64,000 nucleotides of DNA, taken from NCBI RefSeq assembly GCF_007279655.1, contig NZ_QKWN01000002.1, positions 549,482-613,481 on the forward strand, written 5' to 3'. The position numbers were made by a program, and so were the translations under genes. This document shows positions 27,503 to 36,537 of this stretch, piece by piece. Each line of letters begins with the position of its first letter. The first letter of the stretch is position 1. Origin of the DNA: Robertkochia solimangrovi. GTDB lineage: Bacteria > Bacteroidota > Bacteroidia > Flavobacteriales > Flavobacteriaceae. The notes beneath the pieces are model-generated. The model was given only the letters and a program-made list of their open reading frames with translations, was not told the DNA's origin and searched no databases.

Positions 27503-28717
27503 ATGACCAGGATCCGTCCTTTTAAAGCTGTAAGACCTGAAAAAGATAAGGTGGCCTTAGTGGTTTCCCGATCTTATGAAGATTATTCAAGGGAAGAACT
27601 AGAAGCTACATTATCCTTTAATCCGTATTCCTTTCTTCATATCATTAATCCGGGGTACCGTTATCACCACGAACTTAACGGTAAACAAAGATTTAAAATG
27701 GTTAAGAACCGGTACCTGGAATTCCGTGAAGAACAGGTTTTGCGACAGGATGAAATTCCCGGATTCTATATTTACGAGATCTCTGACCGATTTACCAGAA
27801 GTTATGGAATTCTTGCTGCGGCAAGTATTGACGATTATCGTAATGATGTCATCAAAAAACATGAATCAACGCTCCATGAAAGAGAAGTGTTGTTTAAGAA
27901 CTATCTGAAAACTGTTGGTTTCAATGCTGAACCTGTACTCCTCGCCTATCCCGATAACGAAAGCATCGATCACCTGGTCGATGAGGTAATGGTTGCTGAA
28001 CCCGAATATAACTTCTCGACGAATGACAGGATACAGCACAAATTATGGAGGATCTATGATGAAGAACGTATCCGTAAGATCGAAAATGCCTTTAACAAAG
28101 TTGAAAGTATGTATATCGCAGACGGTCACCACAGGTCGGCATCTTCATGCCTTCTGGAACAAGAAATGAGTGGAGAGTCTCCGGGTTTTGGCTACTTCAT
28201 GAGCTACCTGATCCCTGAATCACAATTACGTATCAGTGATTTTAACCGAATGGTAAAAGACCTCAACGGACTCACTCCGGAAGAATTTCTGATCAAACTG
28301 GATGAACATTTCAGAATTGAAAACCGGGGAATCACCTATTATCATCCAACCAAACCACATCATTTCTGTATGTATCTGGATGGTAATTTTTATAGTCTCT
28401 ATCTCCGGAAAACCTATGAATTCAGCGATGAACTGAGTAAATTGGATGCACAAATCCTGATCAAGACCATCCTTGAGCCTATTTTGGGAATCGGTGACCT
28501 GAGATCGGATAAAAGGATCGCATATGGTTGTGGTAAAGACAATGTCATTCGGATGAAAGATCAGATCGATAATGGAAAGTACAGCGTAGGTTTCAACCTG
28601 TTCCCAGTAACCATAGACCAATTAAAGGCCATCGCGGATGACGGACTAACCATGCCTCCTAAAACCACGTATATAGAACCAAAATTGAAAAGCGGACTCA
28701 CCATTTACGAATTTTAA
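27503..28717 (+). CDS. DUF1015 domain-containing protein
   Basis: A 404-aa cytoplasmic protein of the DUF1015 family (COG4198), starting MTRIRPFKAVRPEKDKVALV. It has the conserved MYIADGHHRSASS (about 204-216) and GIGDLRSDKRIAYGCG near 332-347. The His-rich DGHHR motif looks like a catalytic or metal site, yet no activity is proven. In many Bacteroidota this gene is next to D-3-phosphoglycerate dehydrogenase or other NAD enzymes; here it follows two dehydrogenase genes. It is 4 bp upstream of the YggS gene and clearly cotranscribed. Confidence 0.88.
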   Translation: MTRIRPFKAVRPEKDKVALVVSRSYEDYSREELEATLSFNPYSFLHIINPGYRYHHELNGKQRFKMVKNRYLEFREEQVLRQDEIPGFYIYEISDRFTRSYGILAAASIDDYRNDVIKKHESTLHEREVLFKNYLKTVGFNAEPVLLAYPDNESIDHLVDEVMVAEPEYNFSTNDRIQHKLWRIYDEERIRKIENAFNKVESMYIADGHHRSASSCLLEQEMSGESPGFGYFMSYLIPESQLRISDFNRMVKDLNGLTPEEFLIKLDEHFRIENRGITYYHPTKPHHFCMYLDGNFYSLYLRKTYEFSDELSKLDAQILIKTILEPILGIGDLRSDKRIAYGCGKDNVIRMKDQIDNGKYSVGFNLFPVTIDQLKAIADDGLTMPPKTTYIEPKLKSGLTIYEF

Positions 28718-28721
28718 GACT

Positions 28722-29393
28722 ATGAGCATCAAAGAAAATCTAAATCATATCAAGAGTTCATTACCTGAAAATGTCACGCTGGTTGCCGTTTCCAAAACCA
28801 AGCCTGATGCAGCGATCTTGGAAGCTTACGAAGCCGGACAACGAATTTTTGGTGAAAATAAGATCCAGGAAATGACAACCAAATGGGAAAATCTCCCAAA
28901 AGATATCCAATGGCATATGATTGGACATGTTCAACGTAACAAAGTGAAGTACATGGCCCCTTTTGTCAACCTGATACACGGGATAGACAGTTTTCGCTTG
29001 TTAAAAGAAGTCGATAAGCAGGCACAAAAGCATGACCGTGTTATTGATTGCCTCCTTCAGATCCATATTGCAAGGGAAGAAAGCAAGTTCGGTTTTGATG
29101 AAGCTGAACTGATGGCGCTGCTATCCGGTAAAGAAATCAAAGATTTAAAACATATACGAATTGTAGGTTTGATGGGGATGGCTACCTTTACAGAGAACAA
29201 ACAGACCATCATCGAAGAATTTACAGGATTAAAGGTTCTTTTTGATCGTATAGCTGAAACATATTCCGATGAAAGGATACAAATGAATACACTTTCCATG
29301 GGTATGAGTGGTGATTATAAGATCGCGGTAGCGCATGGCAGTAACATGGTTAGGATAGGAAGTAGTATTTTCGGCGACAGAATATATAATTAA
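28722..29393 (+). CDS. yggS: YggS family pyridoxal phosphate homeostasis protein
   Basis: This 223-aa single-domain PLP-binding TIM-barrel protein (PLPBP/YggS) maintains vitamin B6 and amino-acid balance and has no known catalytic turnover. Seen: TLVAVSKTKPDAAI with the PLP Lys, FGENKIQEM, IQWHMIGHVQRNKVK, LSMGMSGDYKIAVAHGS and NMVRIGSSIFG, the phosphate-binding end. Length and all motifs are standard. It is 4 bp after DUF1015 and 13 bp before the exonuclease gene in the same cluster. Confidence 0.93.
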   Translation: MSIKENLNHIKSSLPENVTLVAVSKTKPDAAILEAYEAGQRIFGENKIQEMTTKWENLPKDIQWHMIGHVQRNKVKYMAPFVNLIHGIDSFRLLKEVDKQAQKHDRVIDCLLQIHIAREESKFGFDEAELMALLSGKEIKDLKHIRIVGLMGMATFTENKQTIIEEFTGLKVLFDRIAETYSDERIQMNTLSMGMSGDYKIAVAHGSNMVRIGSSIFGDRIYN

Positions 29394-29406
29394 GAAAGAA
29401 AACGAA

Positions 29407-30768
29407 TTGTACGCAATACTTGACATAGAAACCACAGGAGGTAAATATAACGAAGAAGGTATTACTGAAGTCGCTATATATCGCTTTGACAGCAGAATGG
29501 TCATCGATCAGTTCATCAGTCTTGTCAACCCTGAAAAGGAGATTCAACCCTTCGTCGTAAAGCTTACCGGTATCAATAATAAGATGCTGGTGAATGCTCC
29601 GAAATTCTATGAAGTCGCAAAAAGAATTATCGAGATAACCGAAGATTGTACCCTAGTGGCTCACAATGCTCAATTCGATTACCGGATTCTGAAAACAGAA
29701 TTCAGCAGACTCGGTTATGAATACAATCGCAGATCGCTTTGTACCGTTGAACTCTCGCAAAAACTATTACCGGAACAACCTTCCTATAGTCTTGGTAAAT
29801 TGGTGCGTTCCCTTGGAATTCCGGTAAGTGACCGTCACCGGGCCAATGGTGATGCCATGGCCACGTTGAAACTGTTCAAGATTCTCCTGGCTAAGGATTC
29901 CGGTAAAACAATCATCCAGGATACTATTCGCACAGCAAGTACAGGAATACTCGCCCCACGCTTACTCGATATCGTTGAACGCATTCCTTCGGAAACCGGC
30001 GTTTATTATTTTCATAATGATGATGGTAAGATCATTCATATCGGCAGAAGTCGTAATATGAAAAAAAGCGTGAATGATATTTTTACCAAATTAAACTCCT
30101 ATGCACGTAACCTTCAAAAGGAGGTAAAAGCTGTGACTTATGATCTTACCGGTAACGAATTGATCGCTAAACTCAAGGAGTTAGAGGAGATCCGCATCAA
30201 CCGTCCTAAGTTTAACCGTCGCAATAAGAAGCAGGCTCCTCAATTTGCAATCTATGACAATTATTCAGTTAAAGGATATCGCGAATTGAAGATCGGAGAT
30301 TTTAACCCCAGAGAAAAAGCCCTTTACCACTTTCGAACATTACAGGAAGCGGGTAATTTTATGCACCGGATCAATGATGAATTCAATTTGTGCGATAAGC
30401 TCAACGGCCTATCAGAAGCAAAAGAACAATGTTATAATGAAACCATAGGTGAATGTCACGGAGCCTGTATCGGCCGGGAAGCACCTGAAACTTATAATAA
30501 AAGGGTTTCAGAAGCGATTGAACGGTATAGCCTTACTACAATGAATGCCGTCATAACCGATAGTGGTAGAGATATTGATGAAAAGGGAATCATCGTTTTG
30601 AAAGAAGGAAAATTACAGGGGTATGGCTATATTAATCTTCAGTTCCAAATTACTAAACAAGAGATAGTTAACTCCATAATCACTCCTTTACCGTCGAATC
30701 CGGCTACACAATATTTAATCGAATCCTACATCCGGAAGCGAAAAAACCTTATCTTGAAACCGCTTTAG
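29407..30768 (+). CDS. DEDDh exonuclease fused to a GIY-YIG domain
   Basis: This 453-aa protein has an N-terminal DnaQ-type 3'-5' exonuclease with LDIETTGG (Asp6, Glu8), HNAQFDYRIL and HRANGDAMAT as the three exonuclease motifs. A UvrC-like GIY-YIG module follows (GVYYFHNDDGKIIHIGRSRNM, about 199-219, with its linker to about 275) and a less conserved C-terminal part with three Cys. The order matches the Cho/UvrC-like DnaQ-GIY-YIG proteins implicated in DNA repair. It starts with TTG at 29407; homologues begin MYAILDIETTGG, so I keep this start. It lies 13 bp after yggS. Confidence 0.87.
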   Translation: MYAILDIETTGGKYNEEGITEVAIYRFDSRMVIDQFISLVNPEKEIQPFVVKLTGINNKMLVNAPKFYEVAKRIIEITEDCTLVAHNAQFDYRILKTEFSRLGYEYNRRSLCTVELSQKLLPEQPSYSLGKLVRSLGIPVSDRHRANGDAMATLKLFKILLAKDSGKTIIQDTIRTASTGILAPRLLDIVERIPSETGVYYFHNDDGKIIHIGRSRNMKKSVNDIFTKLNSYARNLQKEVKAVTYDLTGNELIAKLKELEEIRINRPKFNRRNKKQAPQFAIYDNYSVKGYRELKIGDFNPREKALYHFRTLQEAGNFMHRINDEFNLCDKLNGLSEAKEQCYNETIGECHGACIGREAPETYNKRVSEAIERYSLTTMNAVITDSGRDIDEKGIIVLKEGKLQGYGYINLQFQITKQEIVNSIITPLPSNPATQYLIESYIRKRKNLILKPL

Positions 30769-30807
30769 GAAACTCTGAAGCGTCTTTAAAAATACCTAAA
30801 TACTACT

Positions 30808-32805
30808 ATGAAAAATTCTATTGGCATGTTGCTGATGCTTTGTTTGTATATACATACAGCAACAGCACAGGAATCGAAATTTACTTTTGGTGTGGTTTCA
30901 CCAGAGGATCTGAAAATGATGTCTTACGAAAAGGATACTACCGCAAATGCACTTATCCTTTACGAACGTGGTGACGCTTCCATCAAAAAGGATCAGTACG
31001 ACCACTTACAACTATTTTATACGTATACCGTTCGTATAAAAATATTTAATGATAAAGCATTTGATGAAGCAGATATTGAAATCCCTCTTCACAAATCTTT
31101 AGAGAGCAAGAGTAAGGAGAAATTTGTAGAAGCACAGGCTATAGCCATCAATCCGGACCGATCGGTAAGTCGTCTCAGCAAGAATGATATCTATACCGAA
31201 AATTATTCCCCTTCCACAGATCTGGTTAAATTCACGATCCCCAACATTACTGAGGGAACAATCATCGATTATACCTATACGACCAAATCACCTTTTTTCT
31301 TCAATTTCGTACCCTGGTTCTTCCAGTCCCATTTGCCGAAACTACATAGTGAATATCATACTTCCATCCCTGGAAATTATGTATACAATATCAAATTCGT
31401 AGGTCCTTTGGCCTTATCCGATAAAAATGAAAAGCTGGTAGATGACTGCCTGTATTATCAGGGGGTTGGAAGTGCTCAATGTGTTGCCAGTGATTATGTC
31501 ATCAATGACATCCCGGCCTTCAAATCAGAAGATTATATGATCTCCAAATATAATTATATCTCATCTTTGATCTATGAACTAAAGCAGGTTCACAACTTTG
31601 ACGGTTCCAAAACCGGATTTACAAGATCATGGAAGGATGCCGATAAGGAATTCAAAACAGATGATATAGGCCGCCAATCAAAGAAAGACGGGTATTTCAA
31701 AAAGTTGATTCCGGATACTATGGCTAAATCCCCTTCAGATCTTAATACCGCGAAAGAACTCTATTACTGGTTACAAAAAGAATTGACCTCTACAGGGGTA
31801 GACGGACTTTTCCGTAATGCCGATGTAAAGGATGTATTTGAAAATAAAGCGGGAACCAATACCGAATTGAATCTGATCCTTTTAAATTTCCTGAAAGCTA
31901 AAGGGTATGAAGCTAACATAATGCTTTTGGCAGACCGAAAAAGAAATCTACCCACCAAATTATACCCGGTAATATCGGAATTCAACGCCATGGTCGTTAA
32001 ATTAGATCTGGATGAAAAATCCTATCTGCTCGATGTTTCAGACAAATCACTTCAATTCGGATTCATCAAATTTGAACACCTTAACGGGTATGGGAGAGTA
32101 ATGGATTTCGACAAGGGAAGTTATTGGTATGATATCGATACCAAAGACATGTATTCCGTATGGAATATGCAGATCTACTTCAACCTTTCCGAAGATGTGG
32201 CAAAGGTACGTGAAGTGACTAAAGGCTATTTTTCTGCCGATAAACGCAGTGAACTAAAAAACAAGGATCTCGAAAATTATTTGGAAAAGATCGAAAACGA
32301 TTATGACAAGAATAGTAATGCAGTTGTAGAGAATTATTCTCATAAAAATATCGATAATCCGGAAGGCCCGGTCAGCGAACAATATGACCTTGTGATAAAT
32401 TTTGATAGTGATGAAATATATCTGGATCCTTTCATCCAGAAAATATTCTTTACCAACCCCTTCAAACTGGAAGATCGTACCTATCCGGTAGATTTTGGGT
32501 TTCCTTTTAATTATCAATACAATATCATCATAGATCCGGGAGACGAATATGAGATCGTTTCCTACCCGGATGACAAAAGTTTTACAATAGATGGTCTTGG
32601 AGTGACCTACAATTATAACTGGAAAGTGTTGAGCAACCAACTTCATCTCGTGATGAACCTCGAAGTTCTTTCTTCGTATTTTCCTACGAAATATTACCAA
32701 ACTCTTAAAAAATTAATGAACGATGTTGTAATTTTACAAAACAAACAACCGGTTCATCTCAAGAGAAAAACTGGTATTACAACTGAATCCACTGAAGGAA
32801 ACTAA
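30808..32805 (+). CDS. DUF3857 / transglutaminase-like exported protein
   Basis: This 665-aa protein has a signal peptide (about 1-20, ..HTATAQ), an N-terminal DUF3857 beta domain (about 25-240) and a transglutaminase-like core. In the core, where active enzymes have a Cys, this protein reads NKAGTNTELNLILLNFLKAK with no Cys, so the fold is probably non-catalytic, as seems common in this Bacteroidota group. A C-terminal beta-rich region follows. Its role is unknown; it is likely periplasmic or outer-membrane associated. It lies 39 bp after the exonuclease gene, and its stop codon overlaps or precedes the channel gene's unusual start. Confidence 0.82.
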   Translation: MKNSIGMLLMLCLYIHTATAQESKFTFGVVSPEDLKMMSYEKDTTANALILYERGDASIKKDQYDHLQLFYTYTVRIKIFNDKAFDEADIEIPLHKSLESKSKEKFVEAQAIAINPDRSVSRLSKNDIYTENYSPSTDLVKFTIPNITEGTIIDYTYTTKSPFFFNFVPWFFQSHLPKLHSEYHTSIPGNYVYNIKFVGPLALSDKNEKLVDDCLYYQGVGSAQCVASDYVINDIPAFKSEDYMISKYNYISSLIYELKQVHNFDGSKTGFTRSWKDADKEFKTDDIGRQSKKDGYFKKLIPDTMAKSPSDLNTAKELYYWLQKELTSTGVDGLFRNADVKDVFENKAGTNTELNLILLNFLKAKGYEANIMLLADRKRNLPTKLYPVISEFNAMVVKLDLDEKSYLLDVSDKSLQFGFIKFEHLNGYGRVMDFDKGSYWYDIDTKDMYSVWNMQIYFNLSEDVAKVREVTKGYFSADKRSELKNKDLENYLEKIENDYDKNSNAVVENYSHKNIDNPEGPVSEQYDLVINFDSDEIYLDPFIQKIFFTNPFKLEDRTYPVDFGFPFNYQYNIIIDPGDEYEIVSYPDDKSFTIDGLGVTYNYNWKVLSNQLHLVMNLEVLSSYFPTKYYQTLKKLMNDVVILQNKQPVHLKRKTGITTESTEGN

Positions 32806-33631
32806 GGAGCATAAAAGAGACTGGCGGTATCGCCTGCATGAGGTCATTTACGAAGCAGACACTCCTGCAGGTAAAACATTTGATATCATTCTAATCATTA
32901 TTATCCTTGCCAGTATCCTATTGGTTATGTTGGAAAGTGTTCGCACTTTCGATGCAAAATATCACCAGCAATTACTTGTAGCAGAATGGATCATCACCCT
33001 TCTGTTCACAGTAGAATATATCGCCAGGATCATCTGTATAAGACGCCCCTGGCGATATATATTTAGTCCGTATGGTATCATCGATCTGTTGGCCACTATC
33101 CCGCTCTATCTCTCTTATATTATTGCAGGATCACAGATGTTACTAGCCTTAAGGGCACTTCGATTATTAAGAATATTCAGAATTCTCAAACTGGCTCGTT
33201 ACCTGGGGGAGGCTTCTCAGCTCAAAAGAGCCATAGCGGCAAGCCGTGTGAAGATATTCGTTTTCATTTACACCGTTCTGATTCTTTCGGTCATTATGGG
33301 TACGATCATGTATCTTATCGAGGGTAGTGAAGCTGGCTTCACGTCAATTCCCAGAAGTATCTATTGGACCATTGTAACACTTACCACAGTTGGGTATGGA
33401 GATATCGCACCCCAAACCGATCTCGGTCAGGTGATCGCAGCTTTCGTTATGATCATCGGTTATGGCATCATCGCCGTACCTACGGGAATTGTAACTTCAG
33501 AGTTCACGAAACAACGCAGAATGCTGGATAAAACCCACAGTAACACTCAGGTTTGCAGAAACTGTAATGCGGATGTACATCTTGAAGGAGCAAAATATTG
33601 TCATAAATGCGGATCTTTGCTAAATGAATAA
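32792..33631 (+). CDS. voltage-gated-type ion channel (ion transporter family) with zinc ribbon tail
   Basis: A six-helix potassium-channel-type protein with an S4-like segment ALRALRLLRIFRILKLAR, the selectivity filter TTVGYGDI, and a C-terminal zinc ribbon (CRNC...CHKC). The first in-frame ATG is at 32927 and a TTG is at 32921, but both fall at the end of S1. The frame upstream encodes a conserved-looking N-terminus (WRYRLHEVIYEADTPAGKTF) and S1 itself, and is open back to a stop at 32729-32731. No ATG, GTG or TTG occurs there; the start shown (CTG at 32792) is a guess, and CTG at 32771 or 32783 is equally possible. It overlaps the end of the DUF3857 gene, suggesting coupling, and miaA by 8 bp. 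Confidence 0.75.
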   Translation: MKETKEHKRDWRYRLHEVIYEADTPAGKTFDIILIIIILASILLVMLESVRTFDAKYHQQLLVAEWIITLLFTVEYIARIICIRRPWRYIFSPYGIIDLLATIPLYLSYIIAGSQMLLALRALRLLRIFRILKLARYLGEASQLKRAIAASRVKIFVFIYTVLILSVIMGTIMYLIEGSEAGFTSIPRSIYWTIVTLTTVGYGDIAPQTDLGQVIAAFVMIIGYGIIAVPTGIVTSEFTKQRRMLDKTHSNTQVCRNCNADVHLEGAKYCHKCGSLLNE

Positions 33632-34535
33632 AAAAACGCTGATCACCATCTTAGGACCCACTGCGATCGGAAAAACCTCCACAGGTATTGCGTTTGCCAA
33701 ACATTATAAAACAGATATTCTTTCTTCAGATTCCCGCCAGTTCTTTAAAGAAATGACAATTGGCACGGCAGTACCGGATCCTGAGGAACTGGCCGCAGCA
33801 AAACATCATTTCATACAGCATATCAGTATTCATGACAACTATACCGTAGGAGACTTTGAGTCTGAAGCTATCTCACTGCTCGAAGAGCTCTTTCAGAAAC
33901 ATGATACTGTAATCATGGTTGGAGGTAGCGGACTCTACAATGATGCCGTGATCAACGGACTTGATGAATTTCCCGAAGTTCCTGAATCTATCAGAAAGGA
34001 TTTAAATAAGGAATTGGAATCTGAAGGCATACGAGCACTTCAACGAAAGTTAAAAGTACTGGATCCTGAATATTTTGAAAAAGTCGATATTCAAAATCCG
34101 CATCGTATCATAAGAGCCATAGAGGTTTCATTAGCTTCAGGGCAACCTTATTCTACCTTCCTGAATCGCAAAAAGCCACCTAGAGAATTCAGTGTTATTA
34201 AAATAGGATTAATGGCTGATCGTGAGATCATTTACGATAGGATCAACCGTCGGGTAGATATCATGATGAAACAAGGTTTGCTAAATGAGGCTGAAGGTTT
34301 GTTTCCCTTTAAAGACCTGAATGCACTTCAAACAGTTGGGTATCGTGAGCTGTTTCAATATATGGCTGGTGATTTTTCACTTGACCACGCAATTTCAGAG
34401 ATCAAAAAGAACAGTCGTAGATTTGCAAAGCGTCAACTTACCTGGCTTCGAAAAGATGATAGCATACACTGGGTAGCCTATGACAGTCCACTTGAGGAAA
34501 TACTGAAATTATCCGATAGTCTCATACAACAGTAG
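33624..34535 (+). CDS. miaA: tRNA dimethylallyltransferase
   Basis: This 303-aa enzyme adds dimethylallyl to A37 of tRNAs reading UNN codons. The P-loop GPTAIGKTSTGIA (about 11-23), SSDSRQFFKEMTIGTA and the tRNA-binding NPHRIIRAIEV and TVGYRELFQY motifs are all present. It overlaps the preceding channel gene by 8 bp and is the last gene of the cluster. About 100 bp separate it from the gluconate module. Length and motifs are typical. Confidence 0.95.
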   Translation: MNKKTLITILGPTAIGKTSTGIAFAKHYKTDILSSDSRQFFKEMTIGTAVPDPEELAAAKHHFIQHISIHDNYTVGDFESEAISLLEELFQKHDTVIMVGGSGLYNDAVINGLDEFPEVPESIRKDLNKELESEGIRALQRKLKVLDPEYFEKVDIQNPHRIIRAIEVSLASGQPYSTFLNRKKPPREFSVIKIGLMADREIIYDRINRRVDIMMKQGLLNEAEGLFPFKDLNALQTVGYRELFQYMAGDFSLDHAISEIKKNSRRFAKRQLTWLRKDDSIHWVAYDSPLEEILKLSDSLIQQ

Positions 34536-34635
34536 TATCGAAGTTTTCCCTGATAAAGCTTTTACTTTAAATTCGGTTTTTACCACAATCACTCATTTTT
34601 ATTATCTTAGAAGGAATCAAAGCATAAAGAAGCCT

Positions 34636-36525
34636 ATGCGTCCTCTTGCCATTTTTGTGATGGGGGTTTCCGGATCCGGAAAAACTACCATTGGTAAATT
34701 ACTTTCAGAAAGAACGGGAATACCTTTTTTAGATGGAGACGATTTTCATCCTCAAAGCAATATCAGAAAAATGGCCTCGGGAATTCCTCTGGAAGATGCC
34801 GATCGTAAAGACTGGCTTCAAAGGATCAATCGCGAATGTCAAAAATACATAGCGGCTAATCGATCGGTTATCATGGCTTGTTCTGCACTTAAGCAGCAAT
34901 ACAGAACTATATTGGCTAGGGAAATACAAGAGAATGTAAAATTTGTTTTTTTGAATGGTGATCTCCAAACCATCGCATCTCGCCTGACTTCCAGACCAGG
35001 GCATTTTATGCCAGCTTCATTACTGAATTCTCAGTTTTCAATCCTGGAAAACCCTGAAAATGCGATCGAGGTAAATATTACGAATTCTCCGGAAATCATT
35101 GTTCAGGAATTAGAAGAGCAACTTATGAAAAAATCAGATATTGGAATTATCGGACTTGGAGTAATGGGGAAAAGCCTGTGCCGGAATCTCGCAGCCAAAG
35201 GCTTTCGAGTTTCGATGTTTAACCGGTATGTTAAGGCAAAAGAAGAAAATGTTGCCATTGATTTCAAGTCTGAACATGAGGAACTAAAGGAAGCCTTAGC
35301 TTTCGAAGATCTGAAACAATTTACGGAATCACTACAATCCCCTGCCCGTATTCTGATTATGATCAGTGCCGGAAAAGCCGTAGATCTGGTTGTACAGGAA
35401 TTAATTCCTTTACTGGATAAAGGGAGTGTATTGATCGATGGTGGTAATTCTCATTATACAGATACCAACAGAAGGTTCCAGGAACTGGTAAAATACGGAA
35501 TAGACTTTATCGGCTGTGGTATTTCTGGTGGTGAAGCCGGTGCTTTGTCAGGCCCTTCACTTATGCCCGGTGGCACAAACCATGCTTATCTCAAGGTACA
35601 GGCCCCTTTAGAGGCAATGGCAGCGCTGGATAATCATGGAAAACCCTGTTGCTCTTTAATCGGACCTGAAGGTAGTGGTCACTTTGTAAAAATGGTCCAT
35701 AATGGAATTGAATATGCCGAAATGCAATTGCTTGCCGAATTGTATCATCTTCATAAATCTGCCGGCCTTAACAATGCGGAGATTGCAACCCTATTAAAAA
35801 CGAAACTTTCAAGCGAACACAACAGTTATCTGCTTGAGATCACCCTGAAGATTCTGAATCACAAAGAAGGGAATCATTTCTTGCTGGATTTAATTCTGGA
35901 CAAAGCCTCCAATAAAGGCACCGGAAACTGGGCGACGATCGCTGCGAGTGAATTAGGTGTGCCGGCAACTATGATCAGTGAGGCTCTCTTCGCACGCTAT
36001 GTATCCTCCCTCAAAGCAGCACGAATCGATCTTTCAAATCGAATATTCCCGGAAAAACCAAAACAGGATGCAGATCTGTCATCCTCCTATAACGGTTATA
36101 AACTTGCCAGAATCTTAAACCATGTACAAGGATTCGAATTACTAAGAACTGCATCCGATCAATACAACTGGAACCTGAATACCGCAGAGATAGCCAGGAT
36201 ATGGACAAATGGGTGTATCATACGTTCTGATCTTATGGATACAGTAACGGTGACCTTAAAGAATGAGCCGAGATTATTGTACGCAGAAGACATAACCAAC
36301 CGTATCGCTGAATACAAAAAGTCGCTACAGTCAACTTGCAAACTAGGGATCGATCTCCAGGTACCTCTGCCTTGCCATAGTGCTGCCCTGAACTATTTAT
36401 ATGGAATGACTACCAAAAATTTACCGGCAAATCTAATACAGGCACAACGGGATTATTTCGGGGCGCATACGTACTTGCGAATCGATGACCCGGAACAGAA
36501 ACCTGTACATACATTATGGTACTAA
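34636..36525 (+). CDS. fusion of gluconokinase and 6-phosphogluconate dehydrogenase
   Basis: This 629-aa protein joins two pathway-adjacent enzymes. Residues 1-163 are a GntK-type gluconokinase (P-loop GVSGSGKTTIGK at 10-21, FLDGDDFHPQSN, ACSALKQQYR, RPGHFMP). Residues 164-629 are a decarboxylating 6-phosphogluconate dehydrogenase (NADP site IGLGVMGKSL, GGNSHYTDTNRR, SGGEAGALSGPSLMPGG, the catalytic HFVKMVHNGIEY, KGTGNWA, and FGAHTYLRID at the end). All active residues I can check are present in both halves. Together they turn gluconate into ribulose-5-phosphate, CO2 and NADPH. A Met codon at the junction (M164) might allow internal initiation. The GntP permease gene follows after 12 bp. Confidence 0.93.
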   Translation: MRPLAIFVMGVSGSGKTTIGKLLSERTGIPFLDGDDFHPQSNIRKMASGIPLEDADRKDWLQRINRECQKYIAANRSVIMACSALKQQYRTILAREIQENVKFVFLNGDLQTIASRLTSRPGHFMPASLLNSQFSILENPENAIEVNITNSPEIIVQELEEQLMKKSDIGIIGLGVMGKSLCRNLAAKGFRVSMFNRYVKAKEENVAIDFKSEHEELKEALAFEDLKQFTESLQSPARILIMISAGKAVDLVVQELIPLLDKGSVLIDGGNSHYTDTNRRFQELVKYGIDFIGCGISGGEAGALSGPSLMPGGTNHAYLKVQAPLEAMAALDNHGKPCCSLIGPEGSGHFVKMVHNGIEYAEMQLLAELYHLHKSAGLNNAEIATLLKTKLSSEHNSYLLEITLKILNHKEGNHFLLDLILDKASNKGTGNWATIAASELGVPATMISEALFARYVSSLKAARIDLSNRIFPEKPKQDADLSSSYNGYKLARILNHVQGFELLRTASDQYNWNLNTAEIARIWTNGCIIRSDLMDTVTVTLKNEPRLLYAEDITNRIAEYKKSLQSTCKLGIDLQVPLPCHSAALNYLYGMTTKNLPANLIQAQRDYFGAHTYLRIDDPEQKPVHTLWY

Positions 36526-36537
36526 ATCTATACATCT

